Source of the DNA: Hofstenia miamia
Lineage: Eukaryota; Xenacoelomorpha; Acoela
Assembly (NCBI GenBank): GCA_004352715.1
Contig: SCFE01000003.1
Location: 4,689,430 to 4,751,429 of the forward strand
Direction of reading: 5' to 3'
Length of the DNA stretch: 62,000 bases
The position numbers and the translations under genes were made by a program. Below the pieces are notes generated by a model. It did no database searches. It saw nothing but the letters and a program-made list of their open reading frames with translations, and was not told the DNA's origin. Of the stretch, positions 1 to 10,969 are shown piece by piece; position 1 is the stretch's first letter, and each line of letters opens with the position of its first letter.

Positions 1-393
1 GAATACTTCTATAACACTTTGCTACATTTGCCAAAAGGAATGACCCCATATAAAGCTATGTATGGAAGAGAAGTGGCAACACCAATACCAATGCAATACC
101 ATGCGTAATCCGAAAAACCAGCTAACGAGCATATAAGGAAGATCAAAGACCAAATTACCGGGATGCATGAAGCAATGTGTCATAACATGAAAAAATGTGC
201 GATAAGACAGGAGAGAAATTTTAATAAAAAGATCTACAGCAAACCACACAGGGAAGGGGATAAGGTTTTAATGAGAACACAAGACGTGAACCAAGTAAGG
301 AAACTAAAAACACAGTGGTCAGGTCCATTCACTATTACACAGACATTACCTAATAACTTAATGATGGAAGAATATTACATTTTCAAAATTTAA
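1..393 (+). pseudogene. Ty3/Gypsy retrotransposon integrase C-terminus (remnant)
   Basis: One reading frame runs from the window edge and gives the end of a Ty3/Gypsy-type integrase. It has the 'TPYKAMYGRE' block (compare TPYELxxGRxP in Gypsy integrases), then a basic helical stretch and the 'KPHREGDKVLM' and 'WSGPFTI' blocks of the C-terminal GPY/F region. An in-frame TAA at 106-108 breaks the frame and the sequence degrades after about position 350, ending at a stop at 391-393. No LTR or primer-binding site is visible here. The element is cut at the left edge of the window and is not functional. The family assignment rests on motif recognition only. Confidence 0.8.
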
Positions 394-525
394 AATGAGC
401 AACGGTAAATATAGAGCAAGTAATGCTTGAAAAAAACGCAGAATTTAAAATTGTACAGGTTGATGATGGCATATATGCCGAGATGGATGATTTGGATAGC
501 ATTCATGAAGAGGAATTCCAAGCAA

Positions 526-942
526 TTATTATTATTGTTATTATTATTTCTTACTTCACACAGCTCCATGCTGGTATTCCTCTCAGCTCAGGGAACTCAC
601 CAGTTCCCAGGGAGTCTGAGAGCTTTCCTCAGGACTCTAGCTGCCTAACAATGCTGCCTTCTGTGCTACTGCTCCTCCCCACTTTGGTACTCCCAACTCC
701 TCCAAATATCTCTTGTGCTTCTTACTCACTGGTCCTAGTGCTCCTACTACTACTGGGACTACTTCCACTTTCTTTAACTTCCACAGCCTTTCTATTTCCT
801 CTGCCAATTCCCTGTTTTTGTCTATCTTCTCTTTCTCCTTGCTTTTTACATTCTGGTCCTTTGGTATTGCTATGTATATCAATGTTCCCAATCCTTTCTC
901 TTTGTCAACTACTACTATGTCTGGCCTCCGTGCTTCTATCAC
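526..942 (-). pseudogene. LINE 3' end (C-terminal tail of a reverse-transcriptase ORF)
   Basis: Minus-strand translation gives the tail of a non-LTR retrotransposon protein: 'RRPDIVVVDKEKG', a Lys/Glu-rich helix, 'ERLWKLKKVEVVPVVVGALG', a 'LEELGVP' block and 'SARVLRKAL'. This is the conserved C-terminus found after the RT domain in a common animal LINE group. Downstream on the same strand an AAT/AAC-rich tail (526-550) looks like the simple-repeat 3' end of the element. The 5' side runs into the 1000-N gap at 943. The tail abuts degraded Gypsy-type sequence, so the LINE appears inserted into the older LTR element. Confidence 0.75.
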
Positions 943-1942
943 NNNNNNNNNNNNNNNNNNNNNNNNNNNNNNNNNNNNNNNNNNNNNNNNNNNNNNNNNN
1001 NNNNNNNNNNNNNNNNNNNNNNNNNNNNNNNNNNNNNNNNNNNNNNNNNNNNNNNNNNNNNNNNNNNNNNNNNNNNNNNNNNNNNNNNNNNNNNNNNNNN
1101 NNNNNNNNNNNNNNNNNNNNNNNNNNNNNNNNNNNNNNNNNNNNNNNNNNNNNNNNNNNNNNNNNNNNNNNNNNNNNNNNNNNNNNNNNNNNNNNNNNNN
1201 NNNNNNNNNNNNNNNNNNNNNNNNNNNNNNNNNNNNNNNNNNNNNNNNNNNNNNNNNNNNNNNNNNNNNNNNNNNNNNNNNNNNNNNNNNNNNNNNNNNN
1301 NNNNNNNNNNNNNNNNNNNNNNNNNNNNNNNNNNNNNNNNNNNNNNNNNNNNNNNNNNNNNNNNNNNNNNNNNNNNNNNNNNNNNNNNNNNNNNNNNNNN
1401 NNNNNNNNNNNNNNNNNNNNNNNNNNNNNNNNNNNNNNNNNNNNNNNNNNNNNNNNNNNNNNNNNNNNNNNNNNNNNNNNNNNNNNNNNNNNNNNNNNNN
1501 NNNNNNNNNNNNNNNNNNNNNNNNNNNNNNNNNNNNNNNNNNNNNNNNNNNNNNNNNNNNNNNNNNNNNNNNNNNNNNNNNNNNNNNNNNNNNNNNNNNN
1601 NNNNNNNNNNNNNNNNNNNNNNNNNNNNNNNNNNNNNNNNNNNNNNNNNNNNNNNNNNNNNNNNNNNNNNNNNNNNNNNNNNNNNNNNNNNNNNNNNNNN
1701 NNNNNNNNNNNNNNNNNNNNNNNNNNNNNNNNNNNNNNNNNNNNNNNNNNNNNNNNNNNNNNNNNNNNNNNNNNNNNNNNNNNNNNNNNNNNNNNNNNNN
1801 NNNNNNNNNNNNNNNNNNNNNNNNNNNNNNNNNNNNNNNNNNNNNNNNNNNNNNNNNNNNNNNNNNNNNNNNNNNNNNNNNNNNNNNNNNNNNNNNNNNN
1901 NNNNNNNNNNNNNNNNNNNNNNNNNNNNNNNNNNNNNNNNNN
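943..1942. other. assembly gap, exactly 1000 N
   Basis: A run of 1000 N, so the size is a placeholder. It starts inside a LINE and ends in a short (TA)n array. Confidence 0.99.
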
Positions 1943-3679
1943 TATATATATATATATATAGAAAGGCAAACATTTACTTTCTCTAAAAATAATTATAAAA
2001 TTCTTAATTTCCCAAAATCTTTCCGGTCCAACTACATTTTTTCCTAGGTTACAGAAATATAATAAGCACTGTTAATGTCATGGGGCCAAAATCACGAACA
2101 AACAAAACATGTAGAGAACGTTACAATTAAAACTAACAGAAAATTCAGTCAATTTCGATTAAAAATCTAGAATTTATACTTAAGGGGGTAGACTCCCAGA
2201 AAATAGCACAATATTAAATATTTTTACATTGTTTTCTTTATCTAAAACAGCAAAATTATTTTAAAATTGATATAATTTGTGCTAATTAAGGCATCAAACA
2301 CCTTGCTATTGCAGTTTATTCTTTTAAATTATCTACTCAAACTTTCAAATTTCTGTAACTTTAGTTTTACTTTAAAGGGTTTTGTGCTTCCCTTACTTTC
2401 TATGAAATATTTATTTATTACTCTAAATGATAATTATTGCTTAAGATCGGCGACAATTCGGGAGTGCTTTCATCAGCACGGGGCGACAAGTTGCTCCTGG
2501 GGATCTTTCGATCTTTCCAGTCCGAATTGTGGTTCTTTAAGTTATGTATACGGCTACGCATAAGGAAATAATAAATCTCTCGTTAGTAGTTCAACACGTA
2601 CATGCACCTATAAGATCTAACACTGTGATGATACCATGCCGTTGGCTAGCACGAATATCTGGCAATTACAGATTATTTAATAGTTAGCTGAGAGATAACA
2701 ATGAAAATGAGAAGTAGGTTGTTTTTTCGAAATGAGATAGAAATTAAACAAGTGAGACAGATAGGGTAGCACCAGTCAATAGGTTAAGCACTTTACTTCT
2801 GGAAGCTCCGCTTCGGCTGGAAGCCATAGGAATTGGTCATCTTGGTTCTTACCTAAAAGTAGTTCTGTTACTTGGATGAATTACCAATGTTACATCTGTA
2901 CATGTTATAAGTTCTAATCTAAGCTGTTTCTTGGAATCGTGGCTGTACTGAACACTAATTAAACCTTCTGCAGAGTCAATCGAGTTTCTAGCTAAGTCTT
3001 ACCAGCCACCGATTCTATTTTAGAAAATATAAATATATTGGCTAATCAGATTTAAGATGCCATTGCTAGGCAAAACTGCATATCATTTGTACTGTTTTAT
3101 CCGCTGTTCAGCGTACAAAAATACCTATTTTCCCCTAATAACTAAAAATTGTAAAAGGAAAAGTGCTCACACATCAAGAAAAAGACTAAAAACAAGTTAC
3201 AGCAAGAAAAAGGATGCAAAAGAAGCTTTAAAATTGAAATGAGATCAAGCCAGTCCTACAGTAAGTACACACAGGAAAACTCATATAGCAGTTCAACTAC
3301 AAATGAATCTAGCACAAACAATTCTTCTGAAATTAGTATTGAAACTGAAAAAATATAATATTTTGTGAATGATTCTAGAAAACTAAAGTAATATGTTTAT
3401 TAGACTTGAGAATTATTGAAAAGGGTAGATGTAAACATAATTATTGATGTCACAGGACACATATTATTAAATGGAGTTGTTATGGCAGTCTTCAAGAACA
3501 CTTTAGAAGTCTTAGATGTAGAGGTAATCATAAAACTTTGCAAGATTATGAGATGATAAAGGATTTAGACAAAGATTTTGAAGAATATGCTCCAATGGCC
3601 ACTACAACTTGCGCCTGCTTACATGAAAATACATGATGATTGGGCATGAAGCATTGTACCAATAGAAGCAATAAATATT
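1943..3679. other. no recognisable gene
   Basis: AT-rich sequence starting with (TA)9 at 1943-1960. ORFs are short and without recognisable similarity (for example a Lys-rich 61-codon ORF at 3057-3242). The only structured block seen is the stem-loop cluster at 2451-2532, listed separately. The right part may belong to the Mutator-type relic that follows. Confidence 0.5.
2451..2532. other. cloverleaf-like structured block (possible ncRNA or element terminus)
   Basis: A perfect 9-bp closing stem (ACAATTCGG at 2453-2461 with CCGAATTGT at 2522-2530) encloses three local hairpins: GTGCT/AGCAC with a 6-nt loop (2464-2479), a 7-bp stem with G-U pairs (2480-2497), and GATC/GATC with a 4-nt loop (2502-2513). 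The block is GC-richer than its surroundings. It resembles a tRNA cloverleaf in layout only: I see no tRNA A/B boxes or CCA and no match to U1-U6, U11 or U12. Function unknown; it could also be a transposon end. Confidence 0.3.
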
Positions 3680-3945
3680 ATTACTTATATATGTAACCTA
3701 TGTGGATGACGGTGACACCACATCATTTGATGCTGTGATATTCCGGAAATATAGTATCAAAAATTAAGTGCGCGGGCCACTTGCAAAAGAGAATGGGTTT
3801 ACTTTTGAGATGATTGAAGTAAAAGTGTGGGAAAAGTTGAACGCAAGATGTAAAGACAATCGGAAGAAAGAGTAGGTTAACAAGCAAAGAAATCAATAAC
3901 TTGCAGCTATATTTTGGGATTACTATTTAATGAAATGTTGTTGGT
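3680..3945 (+). pseudogene. Mutator-type transposase relic
   Basis: Two short blocks in different frames look like adjacent parts of an invertebrate transposase family related to Mutator-like elements. At 3696-3737 the translation contains 'TYVDDGDTTSFDAV', comparable to the Y-x-GDGDS-x-x-F block. At 3865-3927 it contains 'RKSRLTSKEINNLQLYFGI', comparable to the 'K-x-RLT-x-x-x-I-x-x-LQ-x-YYG' block that follows in that family. Stops and frameshifts separate them, so the copy is dead. The assignment rests on two motifs recognised by eye. Confidence 0.45.
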
Positions 3946-5189
3946 TTAGATGGAATTAAGAACGACTTAACATATTCTTCATCATAATAATGCTCCAGAT
4001 CATTTTATGTAATTGCAAAGCAAGAGAAAATGTAATTGGTGGTGCGGTGGCAATTCTTACTATTGACAGAAGTGAGTTTAGGGTTGTATATAAAGTTCTA
4101 TATTGTATAGTGGTTGCTAGTGCTTCACTTCAAAGTCATTAAGTAGGGCAGGATTAATTGTCTACTATCATCATTAAATTGCCCTTCTGTTTCAAGTCTC
4201 TTATTGACGCAAATAGTTAGTAATGACGATCTATAGAACCTATTGAGACACTTTGATTTACTTCCAAAACGTTATTGTTGCTAAAACCTAGAAAGCCTTT
4301 TATCATTTGCCAAGTAATGCTATCACATCGACACACACACCTATTTACCATGTACGCCTATTATCGTTATCTATAGAACACTAACTTAGCATTTATCAAC
4401 AAAAGAAATAATTACATGTAAAAGATTTCATAAGGAATTTCAATTAGTTTAAACATTATTTGGAGAATATAGAATTCAAATACATTCTTATTATATAGAT
4501 AATATGCTAAGAGCTATATATTCCTGTGATATATAAACAGATTATATCTTTGTAATGACTGTTTCCAGGCTGCTTAACCTAAAATTCCCAACAACATACA
4601 ACGCTAGAAGGAGTGAGAAATAACGGGCTGAGAGCATACATTCTTTGACAAACATAATATACAAAAGAAAGGGTAAAATTTAAAAAAAAATTTTCTCAAA
4701 TGAAGATGAATAGAATATGTAACAGACATTGCAGAAAAGTTCTGAATAATTTCACAATCATTTAGACTACATTGGGAAAAGTTGAGTATTATTATGAAAT
4801 ATGTTAAACAAAGCTTACAAATATCTGCTTATTTTCCCTTTCACAATTCCCACTGTATCATAAGATAATCAGGAAAGCATTATAATACAGACGCAGAAAA
4901 TTTAAAAAATATATAACCTAGAAGGAACTCCTGGTTACCTCATATAAGTGTACAACGCTTAGCATGTCTCAAATACAAAAGAACCATTCGGAAAACCTAA
5001 TATCCTTCTATATGACTATCCAAGTTTCTCTACATATTTCTACTCTCTAGATAATAAGCAATATTATGGTCTTATTTGTGTTTCCTAAAATCATAATAAA
5101 AAACGAGTTAATTCAGGCTATAGACTAATTTGACATCAAGTCAACTATTTATGTGCTAGCAAATCAGACAAATCAACAGAAGATGCAAT
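3946..5189. other. no recognisable gene
   Basis: AT-rich sequence between the transposase relic and the transporter gene. I see no coding exon, repeat array or RNA gene. The transporter promoter should lie at its right end, but no motif can be named. Confidence 0.5.
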
Positions 5190-5396
5190 ATGTGGTGTGT
5201 TAACACCATTGTTTTCATTCTTTTAGCGATCTCCGTAGCAATAAATACATCATGTGATTCAATATTTTATGTTCTTCTGCCCTACACTGGATCAAAATTG
5301 GGACTAAATTCGTTTAACACATTTCTGCCGTTCTTAGGATTTGAACTTCCAAAGTTTTTCCTTCCTCTCATTTTGTCAAGAATTCGTTCACTAAAG
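5190..5396 (+). CDS. MFS transporter exon 1 (TM1-TM2)
   Basis: The ATG at 5190 opens a hydrophobic first helix directly and is followed by a good donor at 5397 (AAG|gtatta). Alternatively an acceptor at 5224-5225 (cttttag) joins the same frame to an unseen upstream exon. The start is therefore the likely but not certain one. TM2 ends in a basic 'SRIRSLK' loop, as in the MFS loop between helices 2 and 3. Confidence 0.6.
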
Positions 5397-5453
5397 GTAT
5401 TATTTATTTTCTTACATATTCTATATGGACAGAACAAATAAATAAATGAATAA

Positions 5454-5497
<44 letters not shown>

Positions 5498-7843
5498 ACA
5501 TGCAGCGATTGTTGTTTGCCCTCACATTTTTTCAATGCCACTATAATCCTAAACTACCCGGTGTGCATTTAAAGGTACAAGTTGTTTTCTCCAAGATTTG
5601 TTATGAAATTTTGAAAGTGCTGGACATCTATTGTGATCTATTTGTATTAGAGTGCTTGAAAATTAGGACTTCACAGGTGGAGACATTTCGCTATCCAGCC
5701 TATCCTATGTGTTTCCGAATTTTCGATGCCTTTATTAGTTTACAAATTATGAGCATTTTAATAATTTTTGTTATTATCACGAAATGTTCCCGTAGTTTTG
5801 AGACAACCTGTCAATTTTTGATGCATCAAATTAATGTAAAGTAATTTTTCTGCATTTTTTAAAATGCATTTAGTATTTTATTTCTCTTTCTACAGAAATG
5901 TCACCATAATGTTATCCAATATTTTCTCATCAGACTACTATAAAAAATTCTTCATATATATTTGACCTATTACATACTGATGGATTGATATTAATGTGTT
6001 CTACGCATCAATAAAACCTACTTTGCATATATATATATATATATGTATCTGCGCATGCAGCGATCGCTTTTCGCCGTCTTCACAATTTAATTCGCCAATT
6101 TTTAAGCAGCTTTGTATTGTATCTTCTTCCCCCCCCCCATTTCAGATTAAGCAATTAATTATAGTATAGGTACGCAGCATAGTTCCTGTTCCTGTACATG
6201 CATCTACTTGTTATTAGGAGTGCTTTATATTTAAAGTACTTAATCAACATGATTTATCAAATTGTTCTATAATTCCTATGTGCGAAGAATAGTGTCTACC
6301 CTAAACAAACTAGGCCACACCGTTCCTGAAATGAGTTTAAATTTCAAAATATATACAATAAGCGAAACCGTTTTTTGTTGAAATATACAGTGTCTGCGCT
6401 TACAGAAAATGTAATTTTAAAATCCTCAAATTTTCAGTTTTCGAGAAAATTCAAATTTTAAAATGGTGGCATATATTCAAGTACCAAAGCCATATATATG
6501 AGAAACTATTAGATTCATGACGATAAGGTACATATTCCAAGGCTTACGACTGCAGCAATGCTTCAGATAGATATAAGTGCCATGTACTGAAGAAAATGTT
6601 TATATCGAGAAGCATTTGCAAACACCAGAGTCCTTCAAATTTTAGCGAGACAGATTATTAACATCAAAAATAGAAAAAGTCATTCAAGAACCTGTCGCAC
6701 CCTCTGTGCTAATTTCAGGATAAATTTCTAAAGCAGCAATTATGTTTATTTCCTTCATCTTGTGATCAATGAAATCGATATTTTTTAATCTTAAATTTAT
6801 TTCACGCACGATGCTGTCATAAGCTTTACATCACTAGGAATGGGAAGAAGTTAAAGCTTTTGGCGAACATTGGATTTTGCATTGAAAAAAGTTCATGTGT
6901 TTCAAACACACTATTAACTTTTACCTCAAAGTTTTAGTCATAACAGAGAAGCACACTTATCCGTAGATGTGTCAAAATCGCAGGATTCCCAATGGGCAGG
7001 TTATGGTTAACATAGTGTTGCTAAAATCAATTGAAGCTTTACAATGCATGGGCTATCTTGCATTGCTTTGGGGGATGAAGGCGGAATGCCAAGCTTTGGG
7101 GAAGGTGTAGATCTCAGCGATGACCTAGAATACAGTATACAGTATTTACTATATATATATATATATATATATATAAATATTTATGTGTATTCTGTAGTCA
7201 AGATACCACGTTTATAAGTAATAATATCGTTAGCAAAAAGGTGCGGTTCGCTTTCAGCAGAGGAAGTAGGGATAACCAAGGTGTTTCGAGCAACGACGTT
7301 TAGTAGTTTGGTGTGTTCCCAGAAAATGAGAGGATTATAATATGTATTTTCAACCATGAGCTTATGATACCTGGAGAGTTCTTCTTCAATTGTCGGTGTC
7401 ACAATTTCAACTGATTTGGAGCAGACGAATCAAGTACATCATAAAAATTTGCAATTAATAAGATAGAAGTAGGATTGCTTAGACATGGCGCAACAGCCAA
7501 ATATACTGCTTTGTAACATTAACTATACAATTGTAGCCCACACATCAAACCGCATTTAATTTAATTTTGCCCCGGCCCAGCCCAGCCCAGCCCGCAACCC
7601 ACATCAATATTTTTTCGGCCCAGTTCACCGCCGATATGGGTCAGCCCAACCCGCTTTCAGCCTTGTATATACATATACATGTTAATATATATATATATAT
7701 ATANNNNNNNNNNNNNNNNNNNNNNNNNNNNNNNNNNNNNNNNNNNNNNNNNNNNNNNNNNNNNNNNNNNNNNNNNNNNNNNNNNNNNNNNNNNNNNNNN
7801 NNNNNNNNNNNNNNNNNNNNNNNNNNNNNNNNNNNTATACATG

Positions 7844-7879
<36 letters not shown>

Positions 7880-9196
7880 ACAGAAAATTTTTAATATTAC
7901 TAATATTTCTAAAAATATTCAATTTGTCAGTAAATAAATGTTTTTGCTGTGCATAGTTAATCAATAATCAAAATTTCGTAAATGAAATTTTCTGAATGTA
8001 TTTTCCAAAATCACAACTGAAATTGTTGCAATAATGTACGATTTTAAAATTTTTGCTGTGAAACCAATCATTTCTATATATATTTAATAGAATATACGAA
8101 TATATTTTTGTATAAATATGAGCAACTTTGATTGGTACAAGTAATTTAGATAAATGTTTTCTTATTTCTGATCAGTGGTGTTCTCTCCTCACTTTTATTA
8201 GCTTGGTTTGGTGCAAAATTTGATGACGTATTCTCTCTACAAAACTTCTTTTGGTATCCATTTGCTCTACGATGCTTGTTTGGAACTGCAAGCTGTATAT
8301 CAAATTTCGCCTGCGTTCAAATAATATCCAACTTATCTGACTCACTCATTGCTACTGGGTTGGTTTTCGATTTCGGTGATGCTGTAGGGTTTTCACTTGG
8401 TCCCATTTTGGCTGTTTCAATATTGGCAAAACGATGCACTTCCTTAATGGGACTTATTGTCATAAGTGTGATCAATTTAGTCACGGTATTTACGACCACA
8501 CTGTTTGCATGTCTCTGCCCTTGCACAGAATCCATTGATGCGAACGCCGACGATAGAGCATTACTCACTCAAGACGAAAAGACTGAAACGTATACCTCAA
8601 TGATTACTAGTGTCTCGTTGCACTTAAAAGGATTCTTTTATGTTTTCCTTACGGCTTGTACTTGGTTTATGCTTACTACAAGCCCAATTTCAGCGATTGC
8701 AATCTTCAATTTTACCTGGACAGAACTAGCAAAGATGTACATTAGTTTTTCATTTTCATACATTTTACTACCATTTGCAATTGCAATTCTGCCTGCTTTG
8801 GGGTTGAAAAAACTAACTGTGTTCCTCTATTTGTTACTATGTGTGGCCTCATTTCTTTGCATTAGTGTCAGTTACTACTTTTCCACCATTTTAAATGAGA
8901 CAGCCATTTTAATTTGCTTACTGCTGTTCTCAGCTGGAGTAAATGGCGGAGCAAGTTCACTGACCATTTCTATTGAACAGTCATTCGCAAGACTTTTTAA
9001 TTCTAATTTCCGAAGGCAATTCTGTACTCTCTACTATGTATTCTATCTGAGCACACTTGGACGATGTCTTGGAACAATACTGCTAGGTGGAATTTTGGGT
9101 CTTTACTTCACACTTCAAATAGTTAGCTACATAGTTGCAAGCATAGTGTTAGCATCTGTTGTGATTTTATTTTTTATTGTAGGAAAAGACATTTGA
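5190..9196 (+). CDS. Major facilitator superfamily transporter, MFSD8-like (two exons recovered)
   Basis: A polytopic membrane transporter recovered as exons 5190-5396 and 8176-9196, about 408 residues together. The first exon holds TM1, ending in 'YVLLPY', and TM2. The second carries the 'RCLFG' helix, a 'GFSLGPIL' TM5 segment and further hydrophobic segments up to a TGA stop. Layout and motifs suit the MFS, most like the MFSD8/CLN7 group of endolysosomal transporters. Substrate and location are not deducible. The donor at 5397 leaves phase 0 whereas the acceptor at 8175 needs two preceding bases, so a very small exon of 3n+2 nt is probably missed. The intron holds (TA)n arrays, hAT debris and an N gap. 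Confidence 0.7.
7181..7402 (-). pseudogene. hAT transposase C-terminal dimerisation domain (relic)
   Basis: Minus-strand translation matches the hAT family C-terminal dimerisation region. A 'PLIFWEHTKLLNVVARNTLVIPTSSAESE' type block corresponds to 'P-x-x-FW ... L-A-x-x-x-L-x-IPASSAPSER', followed by 'ANDIITYKRGIL' corresponding to the 'AG-x-I-x-x-x-RR-x-x-L' end. The usual Arg after the SSA-x-SE motif is replaced. Only about 74 residues remain, with no catalytic core in the flanks, so the element is defective. The Cys/Gly-rich DNA block at 7567-7660 could be its terminus. Confidence 0.7.
7567..7660. repeat. GC-rich hAT-like terminal region
   Basis: A sharply GC-rich stretch in AT-rich surroundings, made of CCGGCCCAGCCC-type repeats followed about 50 bases later by more CGGCCCAG and CAGCCCAACCC motifs. 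Repeated GGGCC/GGCCC subterminal motifs are typical of many hAT elements. Placement 165 bases from a hAT transposase fragment supports that. No partner terminus was found. Confidence 0.4.
7704..7835. other. assembly gap inside a (TA)n array
   Basis: 132 N flanked on both sides by the same TACATGTTAATA(TA)n sequence, which suggests a collapsed or unresolved microsatellite and a possible duplicated contig end. Confidence 0.95.
8176..9196 (+). CDS. MFS transporter last exon (TM3 to C-terminus)
   Basis: The acceptor tttctgatcag ends at 8175; an in-frame stop at 8147-8149 rules out extension upstream. The open frame codes 339 residues to the TGA ending at 9196. A long hydrophilic loop with 'ANADDRALLTQDEKTET' sits between the two six-helix halves, as expected for an MFS fold. 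The last helices contain 'GRCLGTILLGGILG'. An ATATAAAG-like sequence lies about 55 bases after the stop; no canonical AATAAA was pinned down. Confidence 0.75.
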
Positions 9197-10651
9197 AATT
9201 TTGTAAAATTTGGAATTCCAGCATAGGTTTAAATTTCCTAATTTAATATTCAATATAAAGTCGGCCACTGAAATATTTTTGAAAACTGTATTCTATGCAA
9301 TATCAAGAAATTATTTTCATTTTATTTAACCATCTGGTCGGTACAGCATTTTCAATTATTGAATGAATGCTGATAGATTGGTTTTCATTCTTTTATATTT
9401 ATATATATATATTGATTTTCCAAATAGTAATCGTTAAATTGATAATAATTTGACCTTTTAAGAAATTTCGATTCTATTAAGAATTTACTAAATTTCATTA
9501 CAATTGATTGGCTCTGCTCTAATACTCTCGTTAATTTAATTAATAGTTCAGTTTCATATTTACAGCAATTAAATGTTAATAAATTAATAAATATATCAAC
9601 TTAGGTTTATTTAGTTCAGAATATCTAACTACTCACCTATAAAACATTTTAGTTTATAACAGTGAAACATTGAATAATTACCACTATGGTGTTATCCGTT
9701 ATTACATATGGTTCGTCTGAGTGGGGTGGACTTGGTATCATTCGAACAATTATCAGATATAGAGATGATAAATTATACTATTCAATCACATCCATTACAT
9801 CCGCTTTTCTGCATGTTGAAAATGAGGACTTCCTATTCAAATGAGAGAATAAGATCAAGCCAGAAAAACAACTTTCAATTTTTCCAGACCGGTTTCTACG
9901 AAATCGTATCCATTGAAGTCTCAATCTGGATTTTCTTGTATTGGAGTAATCAATATAATACATATTATGCAATTATATTAACAGTGTGCACAACTTAGTC
10001 CATTTATTATTGTCCATAACACTAAACGTTGAAAAAGTTTACTGTTGTCACTTAACAGTATACAGCTCGAGCGTTGATATTCTCACAAGGATGAAGCTTG
10101 CTGTGATTAAAATGTGGAAACTTAAATATTCTGAAGGTATGTACCTGTTATTTCTGCTAGGGACACACATTTTATGTTGGTAGAGACCTACAAACCAGGT
10201 TTGGAACCGGCCGGAAATTTTAAGACCGGGGCCGGTAGTTAGCCTGCTAGAGCACATACTGGTAAACCGTAATTTTTTTGCATTGAATATTTGATCTATG
10301 GTAGTTAGTTTACATTAAACTAGGCAAGTAGGATTATCAATCATTATGTTTCACATTGCTGTGGCATTTAACCTCAGTTAGCATTGGATAATTTATAAGT
10401 ACACAAATACATATATTTACAAATTTATTCGCTAAAGCCAAACATAATTACTCCTTTAGTACTATGTGTCAACTGACATTTGTGTTTAAATGTCTTTGCA
10501 ACAGAAAATCTTCAAAATTTATTTTGAGCTTCTCCCCAACATTACAAAAATACAAGCATTCAAGCTGCTTGATTTGTATGAGGCCTCTCAAATTTAAAGT
10601 GTAAATCCTATAGATTACACTTTCATTATTATAAACAGGCTTCGGTAAATG

Positions 10652-10654
<3 letters not shown>
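9197..10654. other. no recognisable gene
   Basis: Downstream of the transporter. It contains short ORFs without similarity and a GC-rich patch at 10195-10245 (GGAACCGGCCGG ... ACCGGGGCCGG) that resembles a solitary hAT-type end. Nothing else is supported. Confidence 0.45.

Positions 10655-10685
<31 letters not shown>
10655..10685. repeat. (TA)n microsatellite
   Basis: Pure TA array of about 31 bases directly upstream of the Penelope-like fragment. Confidence 0.95.
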
Positions 10686-10687
<2 letters not shown>

Positions 10688-10692
10688 AACTT

Positions 10693-10969
10693 TTGAAAAT
10701 GGCATGCTTAGATAATTCTTTTCTTTTTGATGGCTCAATTTATAATCAAATTGATGGTATGTCTATGGGATCTCCCTTAGGCCCAACCATGGCTCAATTT
10801 GCAATGGACATTATTGAAAGGAATTTTACTAATCATGATTTTCTATTTTATAAACGATATGTTGATGATATCTTTGCTGTGTTTAGTAACCAAGATGAAG
10901 CAAATAATTTTTTAAAATATTTAAACAATCAAATGACTGAAATTCACTTTACAATGGAAAATCAAATTG
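10693..10969 (+). pseudogene. Penelope-like element reverse transcriptase fragment
   Basis: The open frame contains the RT block 'QIDGMSMGSPLGPTMAQF' and the catalytic box 'YVDDIFAVF', in the spacing and form of Penelope-like elements (G-x-x-MGSPLGP ... RYVDD-x-F). The frame is still open where it enters the 1000-N gap at 10970, so the downstream RT and the GIY-YIG endonuclease are not visible. The upstream side begins in a TA array without the rest of the RT, so this is a 5'-truncated copy. Activity cannot be judged. Confidence 0.8.

Larger units (their letters stand above)
5446..8175. other. MFS intron with repeat debris
   Basis: Intron holding (TA)n arrays at 5462-5495, 6027-6044, 7150-7175, 7685-7703 and 7847-7877. 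A 12-14-nt motif GCATGCAGCGAT or close follows two of them (about 5500 and 6053). hAT fragments and an N gap (7704-7835) are listed separately. A 132-codon plus ORF at 5446-5844 begins within the TA array and has no recognisable similarity. Confidence 0.5.

Noticed and set aside
423-1961. 512-codon ORF crossing the first gap, and similar long ORFs across other N runs
   Set aside because: Most of the length is N, which is read as open frame. No coding evidence.
2440-2490. Hammerhead ribozyme (CTGATGA on the minus strand)
   Set aside because: The conserved GAAA after stem II and the cleavage-site stem are absent.
2453-2530. tRNA or tRNA-Sec gene
   Set aside because: The 9-bp stem and three arms suggest it, but A and B boxes, a plausible anticodon arm and T-loop consensus are missing.
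5446-5844. 132-codon ORF after a TA array
   Set aside because: Starts within the microsatellite, has no similarity and lies in the MFS intron.
10195-10245. Complete hAT element ending in the GGCCGG-rich patch
   Set aside because: Only one GC-rich patch is visible, with no matching opposite end or 8-bp duplication.
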